DNA from: Curtobacterium sp. VKM Ac-2922
Lineage (GTDB): Bacteria; Actinomycetota; Actinomycetes; Actinomycetales; Microbacteriaceae
DNA: 64,000 nt
Reading direction: 5' to 3'
Assembly (NCBI RefSeq): GCF_022815645.1
Contig: NZ_JALGRO010000016.1
Location: forward strand, 30,731-94,730
Part shown: one piece after another, positions 23,512-31,236 of the stretch
Layout: each line of letters starts with the position of its first letter
Numbering within the stretch: position 1 is the stretch's first letter
Made by a program: the position numbers and the translations under genes
The notes under the pieces: model-generated
What the model saw: the letters and a program-made list of their open reading frames with translations, nothing else
Told to the model about the DNA's origin: nothing
Database searches by the model: none

Positions 23512-24630
23512 CTACGTGGAAGCGTCGCCGCCCTGGTCGTGGGCGGCGAAGCGGACCGCAACGACCAGCCCGCCCCCGTCCCGCGCGGCCACCGTGAGCT
23601 CCGCCCCGTGCGCCGTCGCGATGCTCTGCACGAGCGCGAGCCCGAGCCCGTGCCCGCTGCCGGCGCTGCGCGTCCGCTGCATCCGGTGGAACGGCTCGAC
23701 CAGTCGGGGGACCTCGGCGGCGGGGATGACCGGGCCGGTGTTCTCCACGGTCAGCTGCACGCCGTCAGAGTCGTCCACCGTGACCACGACCCAGCCGTCC
23801 CGGTGGTTGTGCACGATCGCGTTCCGGACCAGGTTCGCGACGAGTTGCCGGACCAGGGCACGCGATCCGAGCACGACGCCCTCGTCGAGCGCCACCCGCA
23901 CCGCGACGCCCGCGGCGGTGAGCGCCGGCGCCTCTGCCTGCACCACTGCCGCGACCTCGGTGCGCAGTGAGACGGGATGGGTCTCGGTGTCCGGAGCGCC
24001 ACGGGCCAGATCGAGCAGCGCGTTCGTGATCGCGGTCATCTGGTCGGCCGTCGTCGCGACCCGGGTCAACGTCCGGATCGTGTCCGGCTCGGTCGCGGTC
24101 CGCAGTGCCACCTGCGCCATCGTCTTGATCGTCGCCAGCGGTGTCCGCAGCTCGTGCGCGGCGCTCGCGGCGAACCGGCCGCGCGCCGTCATCGACGCCT
24201 CGAGCCGGTCGAGCATCGCGTTGATCGTCGCGCCCAGGTCGTGGATCTCGTCGTGCGCGCCCGACACGGTGATCCGGGCGTCGAGGTTCGTCTCGTCCAA
24301 CAGCTCCGCGGTGCGGACGACGTCCTGCAGCGGTCGGAGCAGCCGTCCTGCGACGACCCAGCTCACGACACCGCCGATGCCGCCGACCACCAGCAGTGCC
24401 GGGACGGCAACGATCACGAACAACCGCAGCACGTCGGCGCGGTCGTGCACCGTGTACAGGTCGCCGCCGGTTCTGCCGTACGGGAAGGGCCCGGCGGTGA
24501 AGGCGTACCCGGGGACGATGGCGAGCACCGCGAACACCACGGCCAGCAGGGAGGCGCCGGTGAGCAGGATCAGCAGCGTGTAGGTCAGTGTCAGACGCAG
24601 GCGGATGGACAGGCGCCGGGGGCGGTTCAC
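23512..24630 (-). CDS. Sensor histidine kinase
   Basis: A 372-aa membrane kinase. One helix at about residues 16-40, a short extracytoplasmic loop of about 30 residues, a second helix at about 70-92, then HAMP, the dimerisation/phosphoacceptor block SAAHELRTPLA (His159), the N box VANLVRNAIVHN and the G box GSGHGLGLALV. The small external loop suggests it senses within the membrane. GTG 24630 overlaps the response regulator stop (GTGA), so kinase synthesis is coupled to the regulator. The stimulus is unknown. Confidence 0.9.
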   Translation of the reverse strand: MNRPRRLSIRLRLTLTYTLLILLTGASLLAVVFAVLAIVPGYAFTAGPFPYGRTGGDLYTVHDRADVLRLFVIVAVPALLVVGGIGGVVSWVVAGRLLRPLQDVVRTAELLDETNLDARITVSGAHDEIHDLGATINAMLDRLEASMTARGRFAASAAHELRTPLATIKTMAQVALRTATEPDTIRTLTRVATTADQMTAITNALLDLARGAPDTETHPVSLRTEVAAVVQAEAPALTAAGVAVRVALDEGVVLGSRALVRQLVANLVRNAIVHNHRDGWVVVTVDDSDGVQLTVENTGPVIPAAEVPRLVEPFHRMQRTRSAGSGHGLGLALVQSIATAHGAELTVAARDGGGLVVAVRFAAHDQGGDAST

Positions 24631-25301
24631 ACGCCCGCCCGGTCCGGATCGACGACGTATCCGACGCCCGGCACGGTGTGCAGGACGGCGGGGTCGCCGA
24701 GCTTCTTGCGGAGCGTCGAGATCGTGATGCGGACGGCGTTGGTGAACGGGTCGGCGGACTCGTCCCACCCCTTCTCGAGCAGCTGCTCGGCGCTGACGAC
24801 GCCGCCCTCGGCCCGCAGCAACAGCTCGAGCACGGCGAACTCCTTGCGACTGAGGTGCAGGTAGCGACCCGCACGGTAGGCCTCACGGCGGAAGGGGTCG
24901 AGCCGCACGTCGCCGGACTCCAGCACGGGCGGCAGTGCGGGACGGCTCCGACGGTTCAGCGCGCGGATCCGGGCGATGAGCTCCTCGAGCTCGAACGGCT
25001 TGCCGAGGTAGTCGTCCGCCCCGAGCTGCAGGCCCGCCACCCGGTCCGACAGCTCGGCGGCGGCCGTCAACATGAGGATGCGCGGCGAGGTGGGGTCCGC
25101 CACGAGGGCCCGGCACACATCGTCACCGTGCAGCACCGGCAGGTCGCGGTCGAGCACCACCACGTCGTAGTCGTTGATCGAGACCAGCTCGAGCGCGCGT
25201 TCGCCGTCGCCGGCGACGTCAGCGGCGATGGCCTCGAGCCGCAGCGCGGTCTGGACGGCCTCGGCGAGGAACACCTCGTCCTCGACGATGAGCACCCGCA
25301 T
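24627..25301 (-). CDS. OmpR-family response regulator
   Basis: A 224-aa two-domain regulator. The receiver has the acidic pair in VEDE, phosphoacceptor Asp51 (VVLDRDLP), a Thr/Ala region MLTAAAE and the Lys in LGKPFELEEL. The C-terminal winged helix (LHLSRKEFAVLELLLRAEGG, then TISTLRKKLGDP) is of the OmpR/PhoB type. It precedes its kinase in the operon. It faces the acyltransferase gene divergently, which may be a target. Confidence 0.91.
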   Translation of the reverse strand: MRVLIVEDEVFLAEAVQTALRLEAIAADVAGDGERALELVSINDYDVVVLDRDLPVLHGDDVCRALVADPTSPRILMLTAAAELSDRVAGLQLGADDYLGKPFELEELIARIRALNRRSRPALPPVLESGDVRLDPFRREAYRAGRYLHLSRKEFAVLELLLRAEGGVVSAEQLLEKGWDESADPFTNAVRITISTLRKKLGDPAVLHTVPGVGYVVDPDRAGV

Positions 25302-25437
25302 GAGCCACCTCCTGGTCAGTTCGCTCAGTCCACCACACCGCGGGTACGGCCAGCGTCTGCGATTCGCCGGACGCTGCCCGAACACCGCGCTCGGTCTCAT
25401 GGACTCCGATGCGGCACCCGCCGCGGATCGGACCACC

Positions 25438-26580
25438 ATGACGACGAACGTCTCCCCAGCTCCCCGGGACTCTCACCTGCCGTCCCTGACCGGGCTGCGG
25501 TGGATCGCCGCGGGGACGGTCTTCGCCTTCCACCTGACGACCGTCGGCTTCTTCACCGGGAAGGCGGCGACCCTGCTGAGCGGACTGGCCGGAGCCGGCG
25601 CCACGGGCGTGTCCCTGTTCTTCATGCTGTCCGGGTTCGTCCTCGCGTGGACCGACGCGCCGGGGACCGGTCCGCTGCGGTTCTGGCGTCGCCGGATCGC
25701 ACGCGTGGTGCCGCTGCACCTGGTCACCGTGGCGCTCGCCCTGGTCGTGGCGGCGACCCTCGTGCCGAGCATCGCGACCCTGAGCGCCAGGGCCCTGGTG
25801 GCGAACGTCCTGCTCGTGAGCGCCTGGCATGCACCGTGGTGGCAGGCAGGCAACCCGGTGTCGTGGTCGTTGGTGTGCGAGGCCTTCTTCTACGCCGTGT
25901 TCCCGTTCCTGATGGTGCCGCTGCGCCGAGCTCCCGCGTGGGCGCTGTGGACCGTCGGCGCGCTCGCCCTGGCCGCGGTGCTGCTCGTGCCGACGTCGCT
26001 GCACCTGCTGCCTGGCGACCTGTCCACCGACACGTGGCCGCCGGCGCGGTTCCCGGAGTTCGTGCTCGGCGTCGTCGGTGCGTGTCTGGTGCGCTCCGGC
26101 GCGTGGCGGGGACCGCGCCTGCCCGTGCCGCTCACCCTGACCGTGCTCGGGTTCGCCGTGGCGAACCTGCTGCGGAGCACGCCGCTCGCCCTCACCGGGT
26201 ACACGGCGATCGGGTTCGCGCTGCTGCTGCCCGCGCTCGCTCGGTGGGACCGCGAGCGCCGGCCGTCCGTGCTCGCCTCACCGCTGCTGGTGGGCCTCGG
26301 TGAACGCTCGTTCGCCTTCTACCTGGTGCACGTGCTCGTGCTGCAGAGCGTGCTGGCGTCGCTCCCCGCAGCGGCGACCCGCACCGCTCCGGAGAACGCG
26401 CTGGTGGCCGCAGCGGCGTTCGTCACCGCCCTCGGACTCGCCAGCGTGCTGCACGTGCTGATCGAGGTGGCGGCACGCCAGGTGATCGCGGGGTCCGGCC
26501 GGACGGGACCGCAGCGGAGGAGCCGTGTCGGACTCGCAGGTCGGACGGACGTCCCGATGCCGACGACACCGACCCGGTGA
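25438..26580 (+). CDS. Membrane acyltransferase (OafA/acyltransferase-3 family)
   Basis: A 380-aa protein with about ten hydrophobic segments. The N-terminus shows family marks SLTGLRWIAAGTVFAFHLT (catalytic-type His) and GVSLFFMLSGFVLAW, then RRRIARVVPLH. A later block reads LGERSFAFYLVH. These enzymes add acyl groups to cell-surface polysaccharides, glycopeptidolipids or antibiotics. The substrate cannot be told. Another in-frame ATG at 25399 is possible. Divergent from the two-component system. Confidence 0.83.
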   Translation: MTTNVSPAPRDSHLPSLTGLRWIAAGTVFAFHLTTVGFFTGKAATLLSGLAGAGATGVSLFFMLSGFVLAWTDAPGTGPLRFWRRRIARVVPLHLVTVALALVVAATLVPSIATLSARALVANVLLVSAWHAPWWQAGNPVSWSLVCEAFFYAVFPFLMVPLRRAPAWALWTVGALALAAVLLVPTSLHLLPGDLSTDTWPPARFPEFVLGVVGACLVRSGAWRGPRLPVPLTLTVLGFAVANLLRSTPLALTGYTAIGFALLLPALARWDRERRPSVLASPLLVGLGERSFAFYLVHVLVLQSVLASLPAAATRTAPENALVAAAAFVTALGLASVLHVLIEVAARQVIAGSGRTGPQRRSRVGLAGRTDVPMPTTPTR

Positions 26581-26645
26581 CGCGCAGCCGGTCGGCGAGA
26601 ACCATGCGGCGGTGATGGTCATGTGCGAGCAACGGCGGCGATCGC

Positions 26646-26843
26646 TCAGCGCTTCGTGAGCCGACCCAACCGCTCGGCCTCGACGTTGCGCTCGTACCCC
26701 AGGTACGCGATGACGGCCAGCACCCGCTGCCGGGTGACGGGCGCGACGGTCGTGGGCGTGTTCAGCACCCGCGACACCGTCTGGTGCGACACCCCCGCCA
26801 CGGTCGCCACGTCGTAGATCGTGGGACGTCCGGAGTCGATCAC
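26646..26843 (-). CDS. Orphan LacI headpiece (65-aa stand-alone HTH)
   Basis: A 65-aa frame encoding only a LacI DNA-binding headpiece: PTIYDVATVAGVSHQTVSRVLN, then a hinge-like AYLGYERNVEAERLG, ending LTKR and stop. No effector domain follows. It lies 14 bases after the stop of the full-length lacI at 26858. The headpiece sequence differs from that neighbour. It is either the remnant of a second regulator or a small DNA-binding protein in its own right. GTG start at 26843. Isolated headpieces usually bind weakly, since the core domain normally provides dimerisation. Confidence 0.6.
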   Translation of the reverse strand: MIDSGRPTIYDVATVAGVSHQTVSRVLNTPTTVAPVTRQRVLAVIAYLGYERNVEAERLGRLTKR

Positions 26844-26857
26844 GGCGGCGGATCGGT

Positions 26858-27877
26858 TCAGTCCGACGCGGCCGGGGCAGCGGTGCTCTCGCGGATCAGC
26901 ACCGGGGGGTCGACGGTCTCGAGCGCGAGCGGGGCGGCACCGGTCAGCAGTGCGTCGAGCTGCGCCATCCCGTGGCGTCCGAGCTCGGCGAAGTCCTGCC
27001 GCGCGGTGGTCAGCGACGGCACGAACATCGCGGCGAGCGGGTGGTCGTCGAACCCGGCCACGCTGACGTCGGCCGGCACGCGCTTGCCCGCGTCGTGCAG
27101 CCCGCGGATGAGTCCCATCGCGGTCTCGTCGTTGCCGCACAGCACCGCTGTGACGTCGGGTTCGGCGGCCATGACACGGCCGACCTCGTAGGCGCTGCGC
27201 GGGTCCCACGACACGTCGCGGACCGGCGGCAGGACGGCACCCGCCTCGAGCAACGCACGGCGCCAACCCGAGGTACGACCGTCCTCCTTCCCCGAGGGCG
27301 GGACGCGGACGTGGTGCACGGTCCGGTGCCCGAGTCCGAGCAGGTGCCGGGTGAGCGCGGCGGCCGCGTGCGACTCGTCGAGGACCGCCTGGGGCACCCC
27401 GCTCTCGGGCACCCCGGACAGCGCCACGACCGGGATGTGCGGTTGGAGCGCGGCCAGGGCGGCGACGCCGGGCGGGTCGAACTTCAGCACGACGACCCCG
27501 GCCGGCGACTGGCGCAGCACGGCGTCGGTCGCCGCGGTGACGTCGGCGTCGCCGACGGTCTCGACGACCACGATGAAGCTCAGGAAGCCCGCGGTGCGTG
27601 CGGCTTCCTCGACCCCGCGGATCGCCTCGGCGTACCCGTAGCGCGAGGTGTTGCCCGCGACGATCCCGATGACGTTCGACCGCCTGGACGCCAGGGCCTG
27701 CGCCGCGGCACTCGGCCGGTACCCCAGGCTCGCGATGGCGTCGAGCACTCGGCGGTGGCGTTCCTCGCTGACCTTCGCCGCCCCGGTGAGCACGCGGGAG
27801 ACCGTGGGGACGGAGACGCCGGCGAGCTTCGCCACGTCGCTGATCGTCACTGGCTTGTCGCGGCGTGGCGGGGTCAT
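26858..27877 (-). CDS. LacI-family regulator of the alpha-galactoside locus
   Basis: A 339-aa regulator with headpiece VTISDVAKLAGVSVPTVSRVLTG and effector domain (VIGIVAGNTSRYGYAEAIRG, later VTAVLCGNDETAMGLIRGL, and VAGFDDHPLAAMFVPSLTT). It follows the importer permeases by 35 bases and is probably co-transcribed with them. Symmetric TGAAAnCGnTTTCA-like sites at 33411-33511 fit a LacI-family protein and are its likely operators. The inducer is probably an alpha-galactoside. Confidence 0.87.
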   Translation of the reverse strand: MTPPRRDKPVTISDVAKLAGVSVPTVSRVLTGAAKVSEERHRRVLDAIASLGYRPSAAAQALASRRSNVIGIVAGNTSRYGYAEAIRGVEEAARTAGFLSFIVVVETVGDADVTAATDAVLRQSPAGVVVLKFDPPGVAALAALQPHIPVVALSGVPESGVPQAVLDESHAAAALTRHLLGLGHRTVHHVRVPPSGKEDGRTSGWRRALLEAGAVLPPVRDVSWDPRSAYEVGRVMAAEPDVTAVLCGNDETAMGLIRGLHDAGKRVPADVSVAGFDDHPLAAMFVPSLTTARQDFAELGRHGMAQLDALLTGAAPLALETVDPPVLIRESTAAPAASD

Positions 27878-27912
27878 CGTGCCATCACGATACGACCTGC
27901 CGACGACCACGC

Positions 27913-28761
27913 TCACTTGACCGCGCCGCTGGTGATCCCGGCGATGATCTTCCGCTGCATCACCACGAAGGTGACCAGCAGCGGCAGGCTCATCAGGATG
28001 ATGTAGGCGAAGATCAGGTGCCAGTTCTGCAGGTACAGCCCGCTCGACGCCACCTGGTACAGGTTGAGCGGCAGGGTGTCGAGCCGCCCGCCCACGACGA
28101 ACAGGGCGTAGAAGACGTCGTTCCAGATGTACAGGCAGATCAGGATCGTCGCCGTGGCCAGCGTCGGGCCGAGCAGCGGCAGGATGATCCGGACGAACAC
28201 CCGCACGGGCCCGGCACCGTCGACGCGCGCGGCCTCCTCGAGCTCGACCGGGATGGTGCGGACGAACCCGGTGACGAAGAAGATCACCGTCGACAGGTAC
28301 ATGCCCATGTAGACACCGATCATGCCGACCGCGGTGCCGGCCAGGCCGAGCTGGCGGAGCAGCAGCACGATCGTCACGACGGCCGGCGGCAGCACGATGC
28401 CGCTGATGCCGAGCGCGTAGACGACCGACACCAGCCGGCTCTTGCGGCGGGCGAGCACCCACGACGCCATCGAGCCGAGCACCAGCACGCCGATCACTGA
28501 CGGCACCATGACGAGCATGCTGCCCAGGAACGCGGGCACCATGCGGCCCTGGCTGAGCACGGTGCCGAAGTTCTGCAGCAGCTGCCAGTGGCTCGGCAGC
28601 GACAGGTTCGGGTCGAGCGCCTCGGCCTGGGTCTTGCCGGCGGTCACGACGACCATCCAGAACGGCACGCCGAGCAGCACGACGACGAGCAGGAGCGCGA
28701 CCACGGGCTGCACCCATCGGATGCGGGGACGACGTCGGAGCGGGAACTGGGCGACGGTCAT
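27913..28761 (-). CDS. Carbohydrate ABC importer permease (MalG type)
   Basis: A 282-aa inner-membrane permease with six hydrophobic segments. The coupling loop reads VELEEAARVDGAGPVRVFVRIILPLLGP. ATG 28761 overlaps the stop of the partner permease by four bases. With that partner and the lipoprotein at 29819 it forms an oligosaccharide importer lacking its own ATPase gene, as is usual where one shared MsmK-type ATPase serves many importers. Confidence 0.9.
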   Translation of the reverse strand: MTVAQFPLRRRPRIRWVQPVVALLLVVVLLGVPFWMVVVTAGKTQAEALDPNLSLPSHWQLLQNFGTVLSQGRMVPAFLGSMLVMVPSVIGVLVLGSMASWVLARRKSRLVSVVYALGISGIVLPPAVVTIVLLLRQLGLAGTAVGMIGVYMGMYLSTVIFFVTGFVRTIPVELEEAARVDGAGPVRVFVRIILPLLGPTLATATILICLYIWNDVFYALFVVGGRLDTLPLNLYQVASSGLYLQNWHLIFAYIILMSLPLLVTFVVMQRKIIAGITSGAVK

Positions 28762-29711
28762 GAGAGCACGTCCTCTCGCTTGCGCAGGAAGTAGATGACG
28801 GGGAAGGCGAGCAGGGTGACCATCACGAACAGCGACAGGCTCATCGTGGTGGCCTGGGCGAAGAGCCCCTGCCCGAAGGTGCGGAAGATGAAGATGTTGA
28901 GCAGCTCGGTGGTGCCGCCGGGACCTCCGGCGGTGGTGGCCTGCACGATGTCGAAGCCGTTCATCGACCCGAGCAGTGCCGTCGCGACGTTGAACGTCAC
29001 GGCCGGCGCGAGCAGCGGGAAGCGGATGGACCGGAAGGTGCTCCACCAGCCGGACCCGTCGATCCGCGCGGCCTCGAGCACGTCGCCGGGGATGGTCTTC
29101 AGCCCGGCCAGGTAGATGAGCATCGACAGCCCCATCCACTTCCACGCGTGGATGAGCGCGACGACCAGCAGCGTCCAGGTGGTGCTGCCGAGCCAGGCGA
29201 TCGACACCTCGTGACCGAGCAGTGTGCCGAGGATCGCGTTGAGGCCACCCGTCGGCTTGAGCAGCGCCTGGAAGATGTACCCGACGGCCAGCGCGGACAT
29301 CACGACCGGCACGAAGAACGCCGTGCGGGCGATGCGGTTGACCCGGGTGTCGGCTTCGAGCACGAGCGCCAGCACCAGTCCGAACAGGTTCTGGAAGACC
29401 GCGACGAGCACGGCGTAGACCAGCGTGGTGCGCAGGTCGGCGATGAGCGTGCCGTTCTGGAACAGCGCCGCGAAGTTGTCACCGCCGACGAACGCGATGT
29501 CGCTGTGGAAGCTCGACCAGTTCGTGAACGCGTAGACGAAGTTGAACAGCGTCGGGATGAAGAAGAACACCACCAGGACCACGAGCGCGGGCACCAGGAA
29601 CCACAGGGGGTGGTCCTGCCGGCGGGCGCGGCCCGGCGTCGGGACGCGGGTGCTGGTCGGCGGCTCCGGCCGGGACGGCCGGGTCCGCCGGGGGGTGAGC
29701 TGTGCGGTCAT
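28758..29711 (-). CDS. Carbohydrate ABC importer permease (MalF type)
   Basis: A 317-aa permease. A basic, Pro-rich cytoplasmic N-terminus precedes six membrane segments from about residue 36. The coupling loop is DVLEAARIDGSGWWSTFRSIRFPLLAP. It overlaps the second permease gene. Between it and the preceding binding-protein gene lies a GACGGGAGGC-family hairpin, so its expression probably depends on partial readthrough and is lower than that of the binding protein. Confidence 0.9.
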   Translation of the reverse strand: MTAQLTPRRTRPSRPEPPTSTRVPTPGRARRQDHPLWFLVPALVVLVVFFFIPTLFNFVYAFTNWSSFHSDIAFVGGDNFAALFQNGTLIADLRTTLVYAVLVAVFQNLFGLVLALVLEADTRVNRIARTAFFVPVVMSALAVGYIFQALLKPTGGLNAILGTLLGHEVSIAWLGSTTWTLLVVALIHAWKWMGLSMLIYLAGLKTIPGDVLEAARIDGSGWWSTFRSIRFPLLAPAVTFNVATALLGSMNGFDIVQATTAGGPGGTTELLNIFIFRTFGQGLFAQATTMSLSLFVMVTLLAFPVIYFLRKREDVLS

Positions 29712-29759
29712 GAGGGTCCTCTGGTGCTGGTGGTGCGCTCGTGGGGTGGGCGGCTGTCG

Positions 29760-29799
29760 GACGGGAGGCTCGGTGCGGGACCGCCACGAGCCTCCCGTC
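29760..29799 (-). terminator. Intra-operon hairpin between binding protein and permeases
   Basis: GACGGGAGGCTCG and CGAGCCTCCCGTC pair perfectly over 13 bp with a 14-base loop. It lies 19 bases after the binding-protein stop and 49 bases before the permease start, giving partial termination or mRNA protection. Confidence 0.65.
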
Positions 29800-29818
29800 G
29801 GTCGTCAGCCGGCTGGGC

Positions 29819-31135
29819 TCAGAAGCCCTTGGCGCCCTGCGCCTTGGCGAGCTGCGCGAACTGCTGCTGCGTCGCCTGGGTGACCTGGTCCGGGGTCTTG
29901 GTGCCCTGGATCATGTCGGCCAGGTAGATGTACAGGTCGGGGTTCGCGATCGCCTCGGCCTGCATCGACCCGACGGCGTCCGGCACCGCTGCTGCGGCGT
30001 CCTTCAGCGCGGTCGGGACGGTCGACGGGGTGTCGACGCCCTTCTCGATGGACACCGTCGCCTGGTCCTTCACGAATCCGGCGTAGCCCTTGCCCATCCA
30101 GTACGACAGGAACTGGCGCGACGCGGCTTCCTGCTTGTCGTTGCCGGTCTTGAAGGCCACCAGCGCGTTGCTCTGGTCCGGGATGAAGGTGCCGACGTTG
30201 CCGGACGGCGAGATCGGGAAGAAGCCGATCTTGCTGTTGAGCTCGCTGGTGTTGGCCAGCGTCTGCAGCTGGTTGAAGTACGAGTTGACCTGGATGACCA
30301 TGCCCGCGTCGCCGGCCAGCAACGCCTTGCCCTGGTCCTCGAACGTGGCGGTCTTGATGTCGCTGTTGAACATGCCCTGCTTGATCAGGTCGTCGTAGTT
30401 GTCGACGGCCTTCTGCACGGTCGCGTCGGTGAACTTCGTCGAGCCGTCGTTGATGCCCTTCCACAGGCCCCGCTTGGCGGCGTCGGCGAGCTGGACCTGC
30501 ACCCACCACTGGGTGGCCCACTTGTCGCCGCCCATCTCGAAGAACGGCGTGACGCCCTTGCTCTTCAGGGTCTTCGCGTCGGCCAGGAACGCGTCCCAGT
30601 CCTTCGGCGTCGAGGTGATGCCGGCCTTCGCCAGGACGTCCTTGTTGTAGTAGACGCCCTCGACCGCGGGGGTGCTGACGAGTGCGGCGTACCGGGTGCC
30701 GTCGAGCTTGCCGGTGATGTCGGCCAGGTTGGCGGTGTACTTCGACGTCCACGGGGCGCCGGTCAGCGGCTGCAGGTTCTGCTTCGCGTTGAGCGAGGTG
30801 AGCTCGGACGCGGTGGGCTGCCAGAACGCCAGATCGGGCTTGTCCCCTGTGGCGACCTTGGTCTGGACACCCTGCTCGTACGGATCGGGGATGGTGACGA
30901 CCTTGACGGTCGCGCCCGTGGCCTTCTCGAAGCCGCTGATCACCGACGCGGGGGTCTTGTTCGAGTTCTGCGCCGCCCAGATGGTCAGCGTGGTGCCCTT
31001 CAGGTCGGCGGTCTGGCTCGGCCAGGTGACCGAGCCGGAGCCCGTCGTCGTGCCGGATCCGGGGTCGCTGCAACCGGTGAGGAGGGCAGCGGTCACGGCG
31101 GCGACGGCGACGGCGCCCTTCCATGCGTGCTTCAT
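29819..31135 (-). CDS. Sugar-binding lipoprotein of the alpha-galactoside importer
   Basis: A 438-aa solute-binding protein with lipobox LLTGC (Cys22) after a short basic signal. The mature protein begins TLTIWAAQNSNKTPASVISGFEKATG, typical of cluster-1 oligosaccharide-binding proteins, and contains VEGVYYNKDVLAKAG and ALLAGDAGMVIQVNSYF. It lies between the GH36 gene and the permeases, so raffinose-, melibiose- or galactoside-type sugars are likely ligands. ATG 31135 is set by the signal peptide. Confidence 0.88.
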   Translation of the reverse strand: MKHAWKGAVAVAAVTAALLTGCSDPGSGTTTGSGSVTWPSQTADLKGTTLTIWAAQNSNKTPASVISGFEKATGATVKVVTIPDPYEQGVQTKVATGDKPDLAFWQPTASELTSLNAKQNLQPLTGAPWTSKYTANLADITGKLDGTRYAALVSTPAVEGVYYNKDVLAKAGITSTPKDWDAFLADAKTLKSKGVTPFFEMGGDKWATQWWVQVQLADAAKRGLWKGINDGSTKFTDATVQKAVDNYDDLIKQGMFNSDIKTATFEDQGKALLAGDAGMVIQVNSYFNQLQTLANTSELNSKIGFFPISPSGNVGTFIPDQSNALVAFKTGNDKQEAASRQFLSYWMGKGYAGFVKDQATVSIEKGVDTPSTVPTALKDAAAAVPDAVGSMQAEAIANPDLYIYLADMIQGTKTPDQVTQATQQQFAQLAKAQGAKGF

Positions 31136-31164
31136 GTTCGTCCTTGGTGTGAGGTGTGCGGGAG

Positions 31165-31227
31165 GTGTTCGGGGTGTCTGTCGTGCTGGGGGTGTTCGGT
31201 CGTGCTCGGGTGTTCGGTCGTGCTCGT
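31165..31227. repeat. Short 18-nt-period tandem repeat between GH36 and binding-protein genes
   Basis: The 17-mer GTGTTCGGTCGTGCTCG occurs at 31192-31208 and 31210-31226, preceded by a degenerate copy starting near 31167. It fills most of the 101-base gap upstream of the lipoprotein start. No hairpin is evident, and a role as leader or spacer is unknown. Confidence 0.7.
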
Positions 31228-31236
31228 GGTGGTTCC

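Noticed and set aside
23441..23970. Open frames on the plus strand around the sensor kinase end
   Set aside because: Antisense shadows of the kinase gene with no recognisable motifs.
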